Notes: generated from the sequence alone by a model not told the origin. DNA of 64,000 nucleotides from Paraniabella ginsengisoli (GCF_022513635.1 NZ_JAKWBL010000004.1:1-64000), one strand, 5' to 3'; counted from the first letter of the stretch, positions 10,394-20,425 are shown. Numbers and translations are program-made.

Positions 10394-10749
10394 ATGCTCA
10401 TTACACTACATCTGGAAAAATTACAATTCTTTGCATATCATGGTATGTATGAAGAAGAAAAAAGTTGGGGAATGAGTTCGAACTAAATATTTCGGCCTCG
10501 TTCTTCTCAACTGAATCTATTGTTTCTGAAATAGACGAAACCATTAATTATGCTGAAATTTATGAGTTGGCCAAAACTGAAATGCTGCAACCACGAGAGT
10601 TGCTCGAAGCCTTCCTTACTCAATTAGCCGAAAAAATAAAAGAACAATTTCCTCAAATAGTTAAACTTAAAATGAGTTTATATAAATTGCAAATGCCGCT
10701 TACACATTTTCAGGGACGAATAGGTGTTGAGATAGAAAAAGAATATTAG
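10394..10749 (+). CDS. folB: Dihydroneopterin aldolase, one frameshift
   Basis: Folate biosynthesis enzyme splitting 7,8-dihydroneopterin to 6-hydroxymethyl-dihydropterin and glycolaldehyde. The reading MLITLHLEKLQFFAYHGMYEEE joins KLGNEFELNI after one missing A in the run at 10456-10461. The substrate-site segments AYHG with the following EE, INYAEIY and the C-terminal HFQGRIGVEIE fit FolB, and the length (about 118) is normal. It starts 13 bases after trxB. Confidence 0.88.
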
Positions 10750-10809
10750 TTTTTTTTAATACCTGTTGCGTTTGCTATCAAGTGCTCGTTTTTGTATAAA
10801 ACTATATTT

Positions 10810-11143
10810 ATGAGAAACACATTTGTACTTTTAACGATCCTCTTTTTTTCGGCGTGTTCTAAATCGGATAATAAAGTAAACACAGACTGCGATGCTCAAA
10901 TGATTGCAAAGTTTAAAGATCAGATAACCTGTACAGAAATTCCAGCGACGGGGCCTTGTAATTATTTAGCAAAAAGGAATTTATAAAGGAGAGCGGATAT
11001 ACTTTATCGATATTATTTGCGTCGCATGTAACACTATCCCTCCGCAGGAAGGTTATAATTGCGATGGACAAAAAATAGCCATCGAAAATTTTAACCAAAA
11101 TGTTACAGATGTTGAGGCGGTAAGCCCTAAAAGAAAGAATTAA
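10810..11143 (+). CDS. Small lipoprotein, cysteine-rich, frameshifted
   Basis: I do not recognise this family. The start MRNTFVLLTILFFSACSKSD is a typical lipoprotein signal with the modified cysteine near residue 15, so the mature protein should be membrane-anchored. After a frame change at the A run near 10971 the sequence continues IYKGERIYFIDIICVACNT and ends at 11141-11143. Mature cysteines occur in TDCDAQ, ITCTE, GPCNY, IICVACN and YNCDG, so disulfides are likely. Length is about 110 residues. Confidence 0.6.
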
Positions 11144-11149
11144 TATAAC

Positions 11150-11661
11150 TTATTTCAGATTAACCTCGCCAAATGCAAAAGGCAACAAATCCTTTGCTGT
11201 ATCAATAATATAAACAGTGCCTTTCATTCCTGCAAGTATAAGCCTGATAGGATGGTTCACTCTTGTTTCATATTCCAATAATGCCTGCCTACACATGCCG
11301 CATGGCGAAATGGGTTTGTCGCTTAAACCCTCTAAACCCTCTAAACCCTCTAAAGCTTCCTGTGGCTGATAAGTAATAGCCATAGTTTCAATCACTTCAT
11401 TTGGGTAAAGGGTGCCAACTGATGCCAACAAACTACGCTCGGCACAAATTCCTACAGGAAAAGATGCGTTTTCCTGGTTGGTGCCTTTACAACTTTGCCG
11501 TTAGCTAACCTCGCTACGCTTGCTACATGGAATTTTGAGTATGGCGCGTAAGCAATGGGCGTAAGTTCCCTGGCTTGTTGTAGTAAAGCCGCATCATCCT
11601 TATCAAGATCATTAATACTATTGGCTACTTTATAACTGAATTCGTAATGCTTTTCTTTCAT
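11150..11661 (-). CDS. cdd: Cytidine deaminase, one frameshift
   Basis: Pyrimidine salvage enzyme converting cytidine to uridine with one zinc. Landmarks are AYAPYSKFHVASVARLANGK, the CAERSLLASVGT motif with the catalytic glutamate and first zinc cysteine, and SPCGMCRQALLEY with the other two cysteines. That is the small homotetrameric type, here about 170 residues. A frameshift lies near 11460, at a short GG/TT run. Just before the SPCGMC motif is the in-frame repeat LEGLEGLEGL, encoded by a 9-bp tandem repeat. It converges on the small lipoprotein gene with only 6 bases between the stops. Confidence 0.9.
11324..11356. repeat. 9-bp tandem repeat inside cdd
   Basis: TAAACCCTC occurs three times in a row (11324-11350) with a partial fourth copy. 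Because the unit is 9 bases, changes in copy number keep frame and would lengthen an exposed loop by Glu-Gly-Leu. Confidence 0.85.
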
Positions 11662-11767
11662 TCTATTAAAGATACTATATGCACCTGGTCTTACCGCCCC
11701 GGTCTGATCAAAAAATAATAAAGTAATTTCAATATAAATTAGTGGACAATTGCGTCCTCTAAAAAAT

Positions 11768-11775
11768 TATATTTG
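11768..11775 (+). promoter_or_regulatory. Probable -7 promoter box for the following DUF1080 gene
   Basis: TATATTTG matches the Bacteroidota -7 consensus TAnnTTTG and lies 28 bases before the chosen ATG at 11804. A TTG at 11750-11752 is closer than usual for a -33 box, so only the -7 element is clear. Confidence 0.45.
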
Positions 11776-11803
11776 TAGCATTCAAAATCATAAAAATTTT
11801 CTC

Positions 11804-12732
11804 ATGTTTAAAAAAGTAGTTGTTTTTGCTATTGCCAGTTTATTTACTTTAAATCTATGGGCTATGAAATCGGAAGATCTAATCGGGAGATGGGATATCA
11901 CAATGGATAAAGATGGCCAGGAAAAACCATCTTGGTTGGAAGTTAAATTATCAGGAATTAAAACTTTAGTTGGCTATTTTGTTGGCGACGACGGTAGCGC
12001 GCGTCCTGTGTCAGAAGTGAAATTCGATAATGGAAAATTTTCATTTGCTATTCCTCCGCAATGGCAGTCAGAAGATAACGACCTTGTTGTTGAAGGAGAA
12101 TTAACAAGTGAAGGATTGAAGGGAACAATGGTTTATCCAAATGGAAAGAAATATAATTGGACAGGTGTAAAAGCGCCTTATTTAAAAAGAACGGAGGCTC
12201 CGGTTTGGGGAACGCCTATTAAATTATTCAATGGTAAAGATCTTACAGGTTGGAAAGCTGTAGGCGCTGAAAATCAGTGGGTGGTAAAAAATGGTGTATT
12301 AACCAGTCCAAAATCGGGCGCTAACTTAATTACTGATCAGAAATTTGAAGATTTTAAGTTGCATGTAGAATTCCGTTATCAGAAAGGAAGTAACAGTGGT
12401 GTTTATTTGCGTGGCCGTTATGAGTTGCAAATTTTAGATAGCGACAAATCAGAACATCCTTCTAATGTATTATTTAGTGGTATTTACGGATTTATTGCGC
12501 CAAGCGAAATCAATTCCAAAGGCCCCAATGAATGGCAATCTTATGACATTACTTTGGTTGGCAGAATGATCACCGTTGTGGCCAATGGAAAAACGGTAAT
12601 TACTAACCAGGAAATTCCGGGTATTACAGGTGGTGCTTTAGACAGCAAAGAAGGTGAACCAGGTCCGCTTTATTTCCAGGAGATCATGGCCCAATAGAAT
12701 TTAGGAATATTACAATTACGCCTGCAAAATAA
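11804..12732 (+). CDS. DUF1080 exported protein with N-terminal lipocalin-like domain
   Basis: About 309 residues. Signal peptide MFKKVVVFAIASLFTLNLWA is followed by a beta-rich domain of about 120 residues (LIGRWDITMDKDG to MVYPNGKKYNWTG). A DUF1080 domain follows: IKLFNGKDLTGWKAVG, DFKLHVEFRYQKGSNSGVYL, RYELQILDS, GPNEWQSYDITL and GPLYFQGDHG. It resembles the 3-keto-disaccharide hydrolase family and should act in the periplasm. One frameshift at a G run near 12680 shifts the last 15 residues; the corrected end is PIEFRNITITPAK. An upstream TTG would extend the frame, but the signal peptide supports the ATG at 11804. Confidence 0.82.
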
Positions 12733-12743
12733 ATTTATTTCGG

Positions 12744-12836
12744 GTTACATTTTGCTGCTTCAAAAAGCCTCGTTTGTTTTCAACGCCGAGGTTGAGCGTC
12801 GGTAGCTCGTCGGACTCATATCCGCCAGTTGGCGGA
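12744..12836 (+). pseudogene. Decayed promoter and 5' half of an initiator tRNA copy, with palindrome
   Basis: Bases 12744-12820 are a diverged copy of 12875-12951, which hold the promoter and 5' half of the intact tRNA-fMet. After the anticodon (CTCATA) the copy runs into the palindrome TCCGCCAGTTGGCGGA (12821-12836) and then unrelated sequence. Its -7 box is no longer consensus. The matching 3' half lies at 13295-13342. Confidence 0.8.
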
Positions 12837-12880
12837 CAGATTCGCTGCAGAATTATTTTTTAGAATAAAATTGAATTACA

Positions 12881-12912
12881 TTTTGCTGGTTCAAAAAAGC
12901 CTCGTATATTTG
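12881..12912 (+). promoter_or_regulatory. Promoter of tRNA-fMet
   Basis: TTTTG at 12881-12885 and TATATTTG at 12905-12912 match the -33 and -7 boxes of Bacteroidota promoters with 19 bases between. Transcription would begin close to the mature tRNA 5' end. Confidence 0.7.
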
Positions 12913-12915
12913 CAT

Positions 12916-12987
<72 letters not shown>

Positions 12988-12995
12988 CTAAATTT

Positions 12996-13021
12996 CCCGC
13001 CGTAGTTTGGCGGGTTTTTTT
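12996..13021 (+). terminator. Terminator of tRNA-fMet
   Basis: CCCGCC (12996-13001) pairs with GGCGGG (13009-13014), followed by a run of seven T. Confidence 0.8.
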
Positions 13022-13046
13022 ATGTAGATTAGTTTATCGGTTTTTT

Positions 13047-13292
13047 ATGTTTACTGTTTATGTTTTACATAGCAAATCGTTTGATAAGATATACATTGGG
13101 TTTACCTCGAACCTTAAAGAAAGGTTATTATCGCACAATGAGTTAGGAAAGAAAGGATGGACGATAAGGTTTAGGCCTTGGGATTTGATTCATCAGGAAG
13201 AGTTTGTCAACAAGCCTGATGCGATGAGAAGAGAAAAAGAATTAAAAACGGCAAAGGGACGGGAATGGATTTGGAAGCTGGTTAATGGTTAG
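13047..13292 (+). CDS. Small GIY-YIG nuclease-fold protein
   Basis: 81 residues, a single GIY-YIG catalytic domain of the small stand-alone type. The GIY position is the YVLHS segment (residues 4-8), the YIG motif is IYIGFTSNLKERL with the conserved arginine, and a following EKELKTAKGREW carries the usual glutamate. No DNA-binding domain is fused. Such proteins are common and uncharacterised in Bacteroidota. The stop codon directly abuts the palindrome-tagged 3' half of a tRNA-fMet copy, and the intact tRNA lies just upstream. This suggests a mobile cassette tied to this target. Nuclease activity is inferred from fold only. Confidence 0.9.
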   Translation: MFTVYVLHSKSFDKIYIGFTSNLKERLLSHNELGKKGWTIRFRPWDLIHQEEFVNKPDAMRREKELKTAKGREWIWKLVNG

Positions 13293-13294
13293 AG

Positions 13295-13342
13295 CTCATA
13301 TCCGCCAGTTGGCGGACCCAGGTTCGATCCCTGGCTTCGCAA
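13295..13342 (+). pseudogene. Palindrome and 3' half of an initiator tRNA copy
   Basis: Starts with CTCATA at the anticodon, then the palindrome at 13301-13316, then bases identical to the T arm and acceptor end of tRNA-fMet (CCCAGGTTCGATCCCTGGC and onward to CTTCGCAACTAA). Joined to the 5' half at 12781-12836 it would give a full-length tRNA shape in which CGGA/TCCG still closes an anticodon stem. Confidence 0.85.
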
Positions 13343-13351
13343 CTAACTAAT

Positions 13352-13382
13352 AGCCGTTCGCTTAAATGTGAACGGCTTTTTT
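13352..13382 (+). terminator. Terminator after the tRNA 3' half
   Basis: AGCCGTTC (13352-13359) pairs with GAACGGCT (13370-13377) and is followed by a T run. It presumably ended the ancestral tRNA or GIY-YIG transcript. Confidence 0.75.
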
Positions 13383-13526
13383 ATTTGAATTGAAGATTAG
13401 TTTATTTTTGTTTCGGCTTAAGAATATCTGGCACTGTCTTGCGTCGCACATTTGATTTGTGTTACACAACTCAACCTTTTTAGCCGCGTTATATAAATCC
13501 TGATTCGTTGGGGTAATTCTATTTTT

Positions 13527-13927
13527 ATGAAAGCAAATATTTTATTAAGGAAACTATTAGCTGCGGCTGTACTTATACAAATACCCGTGTGCTTTATTTT
13601 GACTTTCATTATTATTAACGTAATTCGACCAGGGTCAGTACTCTTTTTACCTTCGGTTATGTATCAAGGATTTGCTTTTTTATGTTTTTATTGATATTCT
13701 TTAGTGCAGAATATTTTAGGTCAAGGACTATTATACACTATGTAATGGCATTTTTTATTTCGATAGTTGTCTTTTACTTGATGCTTCCCAATCAAGAAGT
13801 CTCAATACTTGATTTTTTTACTAATAAGGATTCTTTATTTTCTATTTATCCATACATAATTATGCACATAATTGTTTTTTACTTATTTATGGGTATAAAT
13901 TTTCAAATCCTGAAAATCCAGCAAAAA
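13527..13927 (+). CDS. Small membrane protein of unknown family, frameshifted
   Basis: I do not recognise it. Reading starts [20 protein letters not shown]; after a frame change in the T run near 13675 it continues as [19 protein letters not shown] and then two further hydrophobic stretches up to FQILKIQQK. About four transmembrane helices in 130 residues. No stop separates it from era in the present frame, which reads straight into [12 protein letters not shown] lost base in the A run at 13923-13928 could explain the missing stop. Confidence 0.5.
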
Positions 13928-14541
13928 ATGAAATCAGGTTTTGTAAACATATTTGGAAGACCCAATGCGGGTAAAAGCACTTTGCTGAATGCGCTGATGG
14001 GAGAGAAGCTGGCTATTGTATCACATAAGGTGCAAACCACAAGACATCGTATCAAAGCCATTCTTACCGAAAAGGATTATCAGATTATTTTCAGTGATAC
14101 GCCGGGTATTATTAAACCCGAATATAAGTTGCACGAAAAATGATGCAATCGGTAAAAGGTGCGCTGGAAGATGCTGATGTGGCTTTGCTGATCGTTGATG
14201 TAAATGATAATTGGGAAGATTGTGATGCTATTTTCAGCGCGTTGAAATTGCGGGTTCCAGCCGTGCTGGTGTTAAATAAAATTGACCGTGCCGGACAAGA
14301 GCGTATTCAGGGCGCTAAAGATTTTTTCTGAAAAACCGTATTGTAAAAAATTGGTAGCAATATCAGCCTTGACCGGCATCAATTATAAAAAATTCTTACA
14401 ACCGATTTTAGAGTTATTGCCGGATGGCGAACCGTTTTACGAAGATGATAGCATTAGCGATTTGCCGGAAAAGTTTTTGTAAGTGAACTGATTCGAGAAA
14501 AATATACGAACTGGCGCAGGAAGAAATTCCTTATCACACGG
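13928..14541 (+). pseudogene. era: GTPase Era, cut off before the KH domain and frameshifted
   Basis: Ribosome-assembly GTPase that binds 16S rRNA. The G domain is recognisable: G1 GRPNAGKST, switch region [13 protein letters not shown]3 FSDTPGI, G4 VLNKIDRAG and ISALTGINY. Frameshifts near 14139, 14325, 14480 and 14503 are each fixed by one base in an A or T run. Sequence identity to Era stops at EEIPYHTA (about 14541), where minus-strand SusD sequence begins. The C-terminal KH domain of roughly 90 residues, needed for RNA binding, is missing. As era is normally essential, this is either a deletion with another copy elsewhere or an assembly join. Confidence 0.85.
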
Positions 14542-14544
14542 CTG

Positions 14545-14901
14545 AACCAATCATATTCACGTCATTATCATTGATACCATCTGTAGGGGTAAGGCGCGTA
14601 GTTATATCGGCGAAAATATTTCCATCATCTGTTTTGCCAGAAACAGCCAAATCAGACAACATATACTCAGTGCTAATGGGTACGGAAATATCCCTTGTTT
14701 CTAAATGACTCCAATAGGTACGCAAATGCCGGTCAGCCAGAGCGATTGTTGCATCAACCCAGAGCGGGTTGAGAATGTCAAATCAGGTTCATAAAATGAA
14801 AGTGGGTCAGGCTTTAAAAAATCTTTGCTACAGCCTGATAATGTAATAGAGATTATACCAATTACAAATAAAACCGATATATAAAAATTATTCCGTTTCA
14901 T
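14545..14901 (-). pseudogene. SusD/RagB-like lipoprotein, first ~115 residues only
   Basis: Outer-membrane glycan-binding partner of the SusC receptor. The N terminus MKRNNFYISVLFVIGI ends in the lipobox SGCSKDF with the anchoring cysteine. Then come FLKPDPLSFYEPDLTF, RTYWSHLETRDISV and TPTDGINDNDVNMIG, broken by one frameshift near 14715. A full SusD has 450-600 residues; here it stops at the same place where era stops. It begins 11 bases after the SusC stop, the usual order. The remainder has been lost at the junction. Confidence 0.75.
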
Positions 14902-14912
14902 ATTTTAATTCT

Positions 14913-17900
14913 TTAAAAACTTAAATTGATTCCCAATGTGAATATTCTCGGCGCCATCTGGCCGGTTTCGATATCCCAATACCTCCAGTTCTTATCTTTA
15001 CGCCATACCGCTACATTACGTATAGAACCAAAAACTTTTAGATTCTGTATATTATAAGATGAAATTAATTTATTAGGCAAGGTATAGCCAAGGCTTATAT
15101 TATCGAGCCTTGCAAAAGACCGGTCAAATACCCTTTGAGGCGCATTCAGACCTGCGGGCCCTTTTGATTCTAACCTGCCCCAAAAATCGCTTGGGTTTTC
15201 CGGCGTCCAATATGGCTTATCGTAAGTATTAGCAAGGCCCTGGCTAATTGTCGAAGTTCCGTTATCCTGGTTCAGGTAAGCTCCACTAAGACTTTTATGC
15301 CCCATGTAGGAATAAATGTTGATAGCAAAATTGAAATTTTTGTAAGTAAAATCATTGCGCAAAGACCACATGATCGGCGCCTGTGTTTGCCCAAGAAATT
15401 CTCTGTCCTTATCATTATAAACAAATGTTGTGCTACCATCCGAGTTTTGAATATCATCTGCCGTGTAGTTATTAGCAACTTTAGGATCACCAGGACGTTG
15501 TTTGTACTTATCGGCTTCTTCAATCTCATTAACCTGCCAAATGCCGGTTACCCTATAATTCCATATAGAGCTGATAGGCTGGCCAATGAACCATCCATTT
15601 CCGATATCGTCAACTTCTTTACTGGCTACAACATTTCCGCTTGCATCCAACACATCAACATAACTGTAGTAAAGGTGCTTGATGATGTTTTTATATTTTG
15701 AAAACCCAAGAGTGGTATTCCAGGTAAAGTTGTTCTTAACAATATTCTGAGAGTTTATTGTTATTTCAAATCCGTTATTTTGCACTTCGCCAAGGTTGGT
15801 TGTAATGCTGGTGAATCCTGAAAAATCCGGTAAGGATTGATTCATGATCATGTCAGTAGTAGACATTTGGAAATAATCCAATGTTGTTGAGATACGGTTA
15901 TTAAGAAAGCCAAGATCCAGGCCTATATTAAAAGATGCTGTTTTTTCCCATTGCAAATTCTTATTCTGCATTCGGTCTATTCTCAGATATTGAAATTGTA
16001 TATAGTCCCCGCTTGCATTTATATAACCTTGAGTACCCACACCATTGGCAAGGTTAGCTAATGCGATGTAAGGATTTTCGAGTGAACGATTTCCATTTTG
16101 CCCATACGACAAACGTAACTTACCATTACTCATTGGGGTCCAGTTAAAGAACTTCTCTTTAGTAAAGGTCCAGCCCAATGCGGCTGAAAGAAATGTAGCT
16201 CGTGGATTGGAGGTACCAAATGCTGAGTAACCATCACGACGCACAGAACCGGTAAACATATACCTTTCGTCGTAAGAATAGAAAAGGCGGCCCAGCATAC
16301 CATCTGCAGTTTGACGGCTGTCTTCTGTATCAAATTCGCTCAATAGCTTATCTCCGCCACTTGTTTCATGAAAGCCCAAAGCATCAGAAGGTGTTATATT
16401 CCTTGCTCTGATAACATCCTGCCAGAACTGTCGTTCTTCTGACTCCTGAACCAGGGTTACATTCACACGATGTTTTTCAGCAAAGGTTTTCTCCCAGTTA
16501 ATGGTATTATTGATAGACCAGTCAAAACGTTTATTATGCTCACGATCAACACCGGCATTATTAGTAAGTGGATTCCAACTTGGATGTGATGATGATGCAA
16601 AATACCGTCTGTAATACCACTGATACCTAGGAGATGCGTTAAAAGTGTAATTGATATTAAACGGTAATTTTACCTTAGCTGTAAGAATAGAGTTCAAAAC
16701 TGTGTAGCCACTTTCAAGATCCTGAAACTGCCTGTTAAAATCATAGTTGTAACCCCTTACAACACCGGTAAGCCCCGCCCCTGCGGATATACCTCAAGGT
16801 TTCCGTTCTCATCTCTATAAGAAGCAAAAGGGCTGTTAAAAGTTATTGCACTACCCCAATCCGTCGCTATATTTCCATCAGAACGATCCTGAAAGTTTAT
16901 ATTAGCACCAATGTTTAACCAGTCTGTTATTTTGCCATCAACCTTAAGGTTAGAACGTATCGCTTTGTAATTATCGCCAACTATAACGCCTTGGTTGGAA
17001 AGATAGCCGGCAGACATGTAATAATTGATCCTGTCACTAGCACCTGAAACACTGAGATTATAATCCTGATTGAAACCATCACGGAAACTATGATCATACC
17101 AATCGAAGGTATTCCCGGCAAGGTAATTAGATAAAACGTTATGATCAAGACCTATACGCCTTGCATATACCTCATCATCAGCCCATCCTTGTGGATTATC
17201 TTCATAAGCCCTCCAGTCTGCTTCAGTAATGCCGTATTTAGCCAACATATCAGGGGTGGGTTTTTCATAATAACCGGGCTTACCCCCAGACTCACCACTT
17301 ACATAAGCCTCATAATTACCAGTAGATGGATTGATGCCGTAAGTATCTGATTTATACCAATCTTCCCTATACTGTAAATATCCCTCGGGGCCCCAAACCC
17401 GGTTAGCCCCCATTGTTGAAAGCCCAAAGTTTGAAGTGAAGTTAATTTTAGGTTTTCCTTTTTTTCCTTTCTTAGTAGTGATGATAAGAACTCCGTTAGC
17501 AGACTGCGCACCATATACTGCCGCCGCCGAAGCATCTTTGAGTACATCTATTTGCTCAATATCATCAGGATTAATTTCAGATAATTCACCATAGAAGATC
17601 ATCCCGTCCAGAATAAGCAGCGGCGAATTATGATTTGCAGCCGTGTATACAGAGCGCTGGCCGCGAATATTGATACTACCGCCATTTTTTGCAGAAGCGT
17701 CTAAGCCAATAGTTAAACCTGGTGTACCTCTTAAAATATCCTGAACCGTTCGGGGATTTTCATCAGCAATTTTATCAGGCTTAAGCTGAGTAATAGCACC
17801 TGTGAGATCTTTTTTCTAGAAGTTCCATAACCTATTACTACTACATCTTCAAGATCGCTAGTAACCTGTTGGATGGTAATCACCAAAGATGTCTCTTCAT

Positions 17901-18209
17901 CAATAAGTACTTCCTTTGTAATGTAGCCTACATGAGTTACTTCAAGCATATCTCCTTTAACAGCTGAAATTGCAAACGCTCCTTGAGCGTCTGTGTTTAC
18001 ACTCCGGTTTGTCCCTTTAATATTAATTGTAACGCCTTCCACCTCAGTACCAATTGAATCAACCACCTTACCGTTTATATTCTTTTCCTGCGCATTAGCA
18101 CAAAAAGAAAAAAGATAAGTAAGAAGGGCATAAATAATTGAGCAACCAGCCACTTCCCATCAATTATAAAAGCATGGCATTGCCAGTATTTTTTGTATTC
18201 TTTATTCAT
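14913..18209 (-). CDS. SusC/RagA-type TonB-dependent receptor, frameshifted
   Basis: Outer-membrane importer of oligosaccharides or peptides, about 1098 residues. Order of domains: signal segment ending FCANAQ, carboxypeptidase-D-like domain (INGKVVDSIGTEVEGVTI), the SusC box DVVVIGYGTSRKK, plug with DENPRTVQDILRGTPGLTI and IDVLKDASAAAVYGAQSANG, barrel, and a C-terminal beta-strand ending TLGINLSF. Frame changes occur near 18140, 17810, 17625 and 16760. Other stretches are open, including one of 594 codons. It is followed by the truncated SusD. Substrate unknown; no glycosidase or regulator is adjacent. Confidence 0.88.
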
Positions 18210-18934
18210 AATAGTCATTAATCATTTTAATAAAAATTCATGCAGGGTATCATTGATTCCAGTAGATCTATTTTATAATTGATATATATTGAAAAAAATC
18301 CATACAAATAATATTGATCTAATTTGTATCAGTTATTTGCAATTATCTGATGCTCTAGTAAAAAGTCATTATGTTGAAGTAATAGATCAACATTGTCCAT
18401 TAAGGAAAGATTATGACGACAATTTTACCGGCTTATATTATCAATCGTTATATTCTCCATACTTAGTACAATCGCATAAAAACGCTTATCATTTCGCCAA
18501 GTGTAAAATAAAAGAACATCTCTTGTAGGTTTTGTTCAACCTTTTGTCGAAACGTTCCAACATTTCAAACATAATTAATAGAGGCCCATAAGAAATCTCT
18601 TCAACGGATTTACAGCCCCAATCGTAAGGATCAAGACATTTGTCAAAATTTTTGAAATATTGTAGAATGAAAGTATGTTACGAATAGTAAGTAGAAATAC
18701 CGAGTGCGTTAGCCAGAAAAGAATTAACGATGCCTCTAATGAAAAAGCAGCTACAATTAATTTGTAACTGCCTTAATTTTTAACGCTCGTTGCTAAAAGA
18801 GTTTATGCCGATAAGAGTTGTCAACAACCCTTTGTAAGAAATCGTAAATTTTTAGGACGATATCGGAGCATACTAATTATTGATCACAGAAATCGTTTTT
18901 GAATATTGTTGCCCTCCATCCTTATCCACTTGCA
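18210..18934. other. Intergenic, one hairpin, no supported gene
   Basis: The region upstream of susC holds a weak TTG-started frame at 18289-18528 that I do not accept, and a hairpin at 18746-18771. That hairpin repeats the sequence of the tRNA-Asn terminators seen at 20183 and 46031. I see nothing else. Confidence 0.5.
18746..18771. repeat. Extra copy of the tRNA-Asn-type terminator hairpin
   Basis: AAGCAGCTACA and TGTAACTGC pair around a short AT loop. The same arms occur at 20183-20211 and 46031-46060 beside tRNA-Asn sequence. Here no tRNA is present, so it may be a remnant of an earlier integration. Confidence 0.5.
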
Positions 18935-19984
18935 CTATACGAACAAATATTTTTTTGCATGTTCGTCAATTGAAGCATTTCTCTTTGTACAAGCTATTGC
19001 GCCAAAAACAAACATGCTTAATACAAACAGATTCGTTTTTCTTTTGAAACGAAATCCGAAGCAAACCAATGCAAGTGCCAGAGATCCGCTAATCAAAGAT
19101 ATTGCCTTAGACTTCTCGATCTTAAAGTTATACTCAACTTTCTGATCGCTGTTTCCGTTATGAGCTTTACTTTCCACAGATGTAAGTTTTATAAAATTTT
19201 TACCGTCTGGAGATAGCTCAATATCAAAATGATCATTATTTACTTCAGACTCAGTAGACCACTCAATATTTAATATTCCATCATTTGCAGTTGCAGAAAT
19301 ATTACCAAAAACCACAGGTAATGCTGCTGCAGGTTGAATTACAATATCGTCAATACGCAGCCCGACTAATTCAGTAGTACTTATTTCTATCGCATCTATG
19401 GTGGCGAAATCTACGTTAGAAGAAAGATCTATGTTTCTTGAGGCAATAGGCGTTCCAGCGAAAACTTCGGTAATTGCATTGCCAACCTGGACTCCATTCC
19501 TCATTGCTATAACAGTTAGGGTTTGAGAGTTTGCATTATTAGGGGCCAATTCAATGCTGCTTAGTTTAAACTCGCCTCCCGCACTGCTCTTTAATATAGC
19601 CTTCGAAATAGCAGTCGTAGTACCGGTTCGGTTAAACGTCAAAAAGATATCACTGCTAAGCGCGCTATTAATAATTCTTATACTTCCTCCTGTCCCATCT
19701 CCTTCTACAACAGCAGTTAATCCTGAAGGTGCATTATTGGTGCTGCTTACAGGTATATCCCAGGAAGCTGAAGTTGCAGTACTTTGTGCATGCAATGTTC
19801 CTGCAGCAAAACTGGTAAAATCATAGGTGCCATATATAATCTGTGCCTTAAGCGTCGGCAAATAGCAGGTGATTAAACCCAATAAAATAGCCAAAACCTT
19901 GACCGACTGAAGAGATGATGCCTTTAGATAGGAAGCTGTAGATTTTGTCTTTCTGTTAGTTAGCGCAGTTGCATAAAATAGCAT
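18935..19984 (-). CDS. Secreted surface protein with C-terminal membrane anchor
   Basis: 349 residues, intact, no enzymatic family recognised. An N-terminal signal segment (VLAILLGLITCYLPTLKAQ) is followed by about 200 residues of beta-rich sequence. Next is LPVVFGNISATANDGILNIE with VNNDHFDIELSPDGKNFIKL, a fibronectin-like tail seen in many Bacteroidota surface proteins. A hydrophobic helix with basic residues (FGFRFKRK) and a last hydrophobic stretch with a cysteine (FGAIACTKRN) end the protein, suggesting a sorting or anchoring tail. It stands alone between susC and the tRNA-Asn island. Confidence 0.7.
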   Translation of the reverse strand: MLFYATALTNRKTKSTASYLKASSLQSVKVLAILLGLITCYLPTLKAQIIYGTYDFTSFAAGTLHAQSTATSASWDIPVSSTNNAPSGLTAVVEGDGTGGSIRIINSALSSDIFLTFNRTGTTTAISKAILKSSAGGEFKLSSIELAPNNANSQTLTVIAMRNGVQVGNAITEVFAGTPIASRNIDLSSNVDFATIDAIEISTTELVGLRIDDIVIQPAAALPVVFGNISATANDGILNIEWSTESEVNNDHFDIELSPDGKNFIKLTSVESKAHNGNSDQKVEYNFKIEKSKAISLISGSLALALVCFGFRFKRKTNLFVLSMFVFGAIACTKRNASIDEHAKKYLFV

Positions 19985-20182
19985 AGCAGGGAATTAAAGT
20001 TTAAAATAAAAGTGGTTTAGAGAATTAAATAGATGAATGGGTGTAGCAATAATTTAAAGGGCTTATTAATGGTTTCTTGGCTTTGGTAAACTTTTAGACA
20101 GCAAATTCTATAACAAATATTTCTAATTATATACTAGCAAAAGTAGTAATTAGAAGAGGAAATTTCAGTCGTTAAAAGAAAA

Positions 20183-20212
20183 AGCAGCTACACTTTTAAT
20201 ATGTAACTGCTT
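20183..20212 (-). terminator. tRNA-Asn terminator at the left island junction
   Basis: AGCAGCTACA and TGTAACTGCT form a 10-bp stem with one G:T pair, just outside the left tRNA fragment. It is almost the same as the hairpin at 46031-46060. Confidence 0.6.
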
Positions 20213-20222
20213 GATTATTCTT

Positions 20223-20268
20223 GCTCCCCCTGCTGGACTTGAACCAGCGACCCTCTGATTAACAGTCA
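20223..20268 (-). other. Attachment site, partial tRNA-Asn 3' copy
   Basis: Covers the discriminator base, acceptor 3' strand, T arm, variable loop and anticodon region of tRNA-Asn, ending after the anticodon stem. It diverges from the intact tRNA at 20269. Lacking the 5' part it is not functional. Confidence 0.9.
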
Positions 20269-20401
20269 AAAAATTATATTTTTCAATCATTTTCGTTTCT
20301 TTTGGAACGAAAAAAATTCGTTATATTTTATTGAAAATCAATCAGATATAAACCAAATCTAAAAGCAAGTGGAAAATGATTTTTTTGTATTTTTTAAATC
20401 T

Positions 20402-20425
20402 TGTGGGTGAAATTGTGGGTGAAAT
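20402..20425. repeat. Subterminal repeat, left copy (candidate integrase arm sites)
   Basis: Two tandem copies of GTGGGTGAAATT-like 12-mers, identical over 24 bases to 46001-46024. It lies 134 bases inside the left att core and just upstream of the integrase gene. Confidence 0.7.

Noticed and set aside
15297..15701. 134-codon frame on the plus strand
   Set aside because: It lies antisense inside the well-supported susC gene and shows no protein-like features of its own.
18289..18528. 79-codon plus-strand frame
   Set aside because: Starts at TTG, has no domain, signal or conserved-looking composition, and sits in the promoter region of the susC gene.
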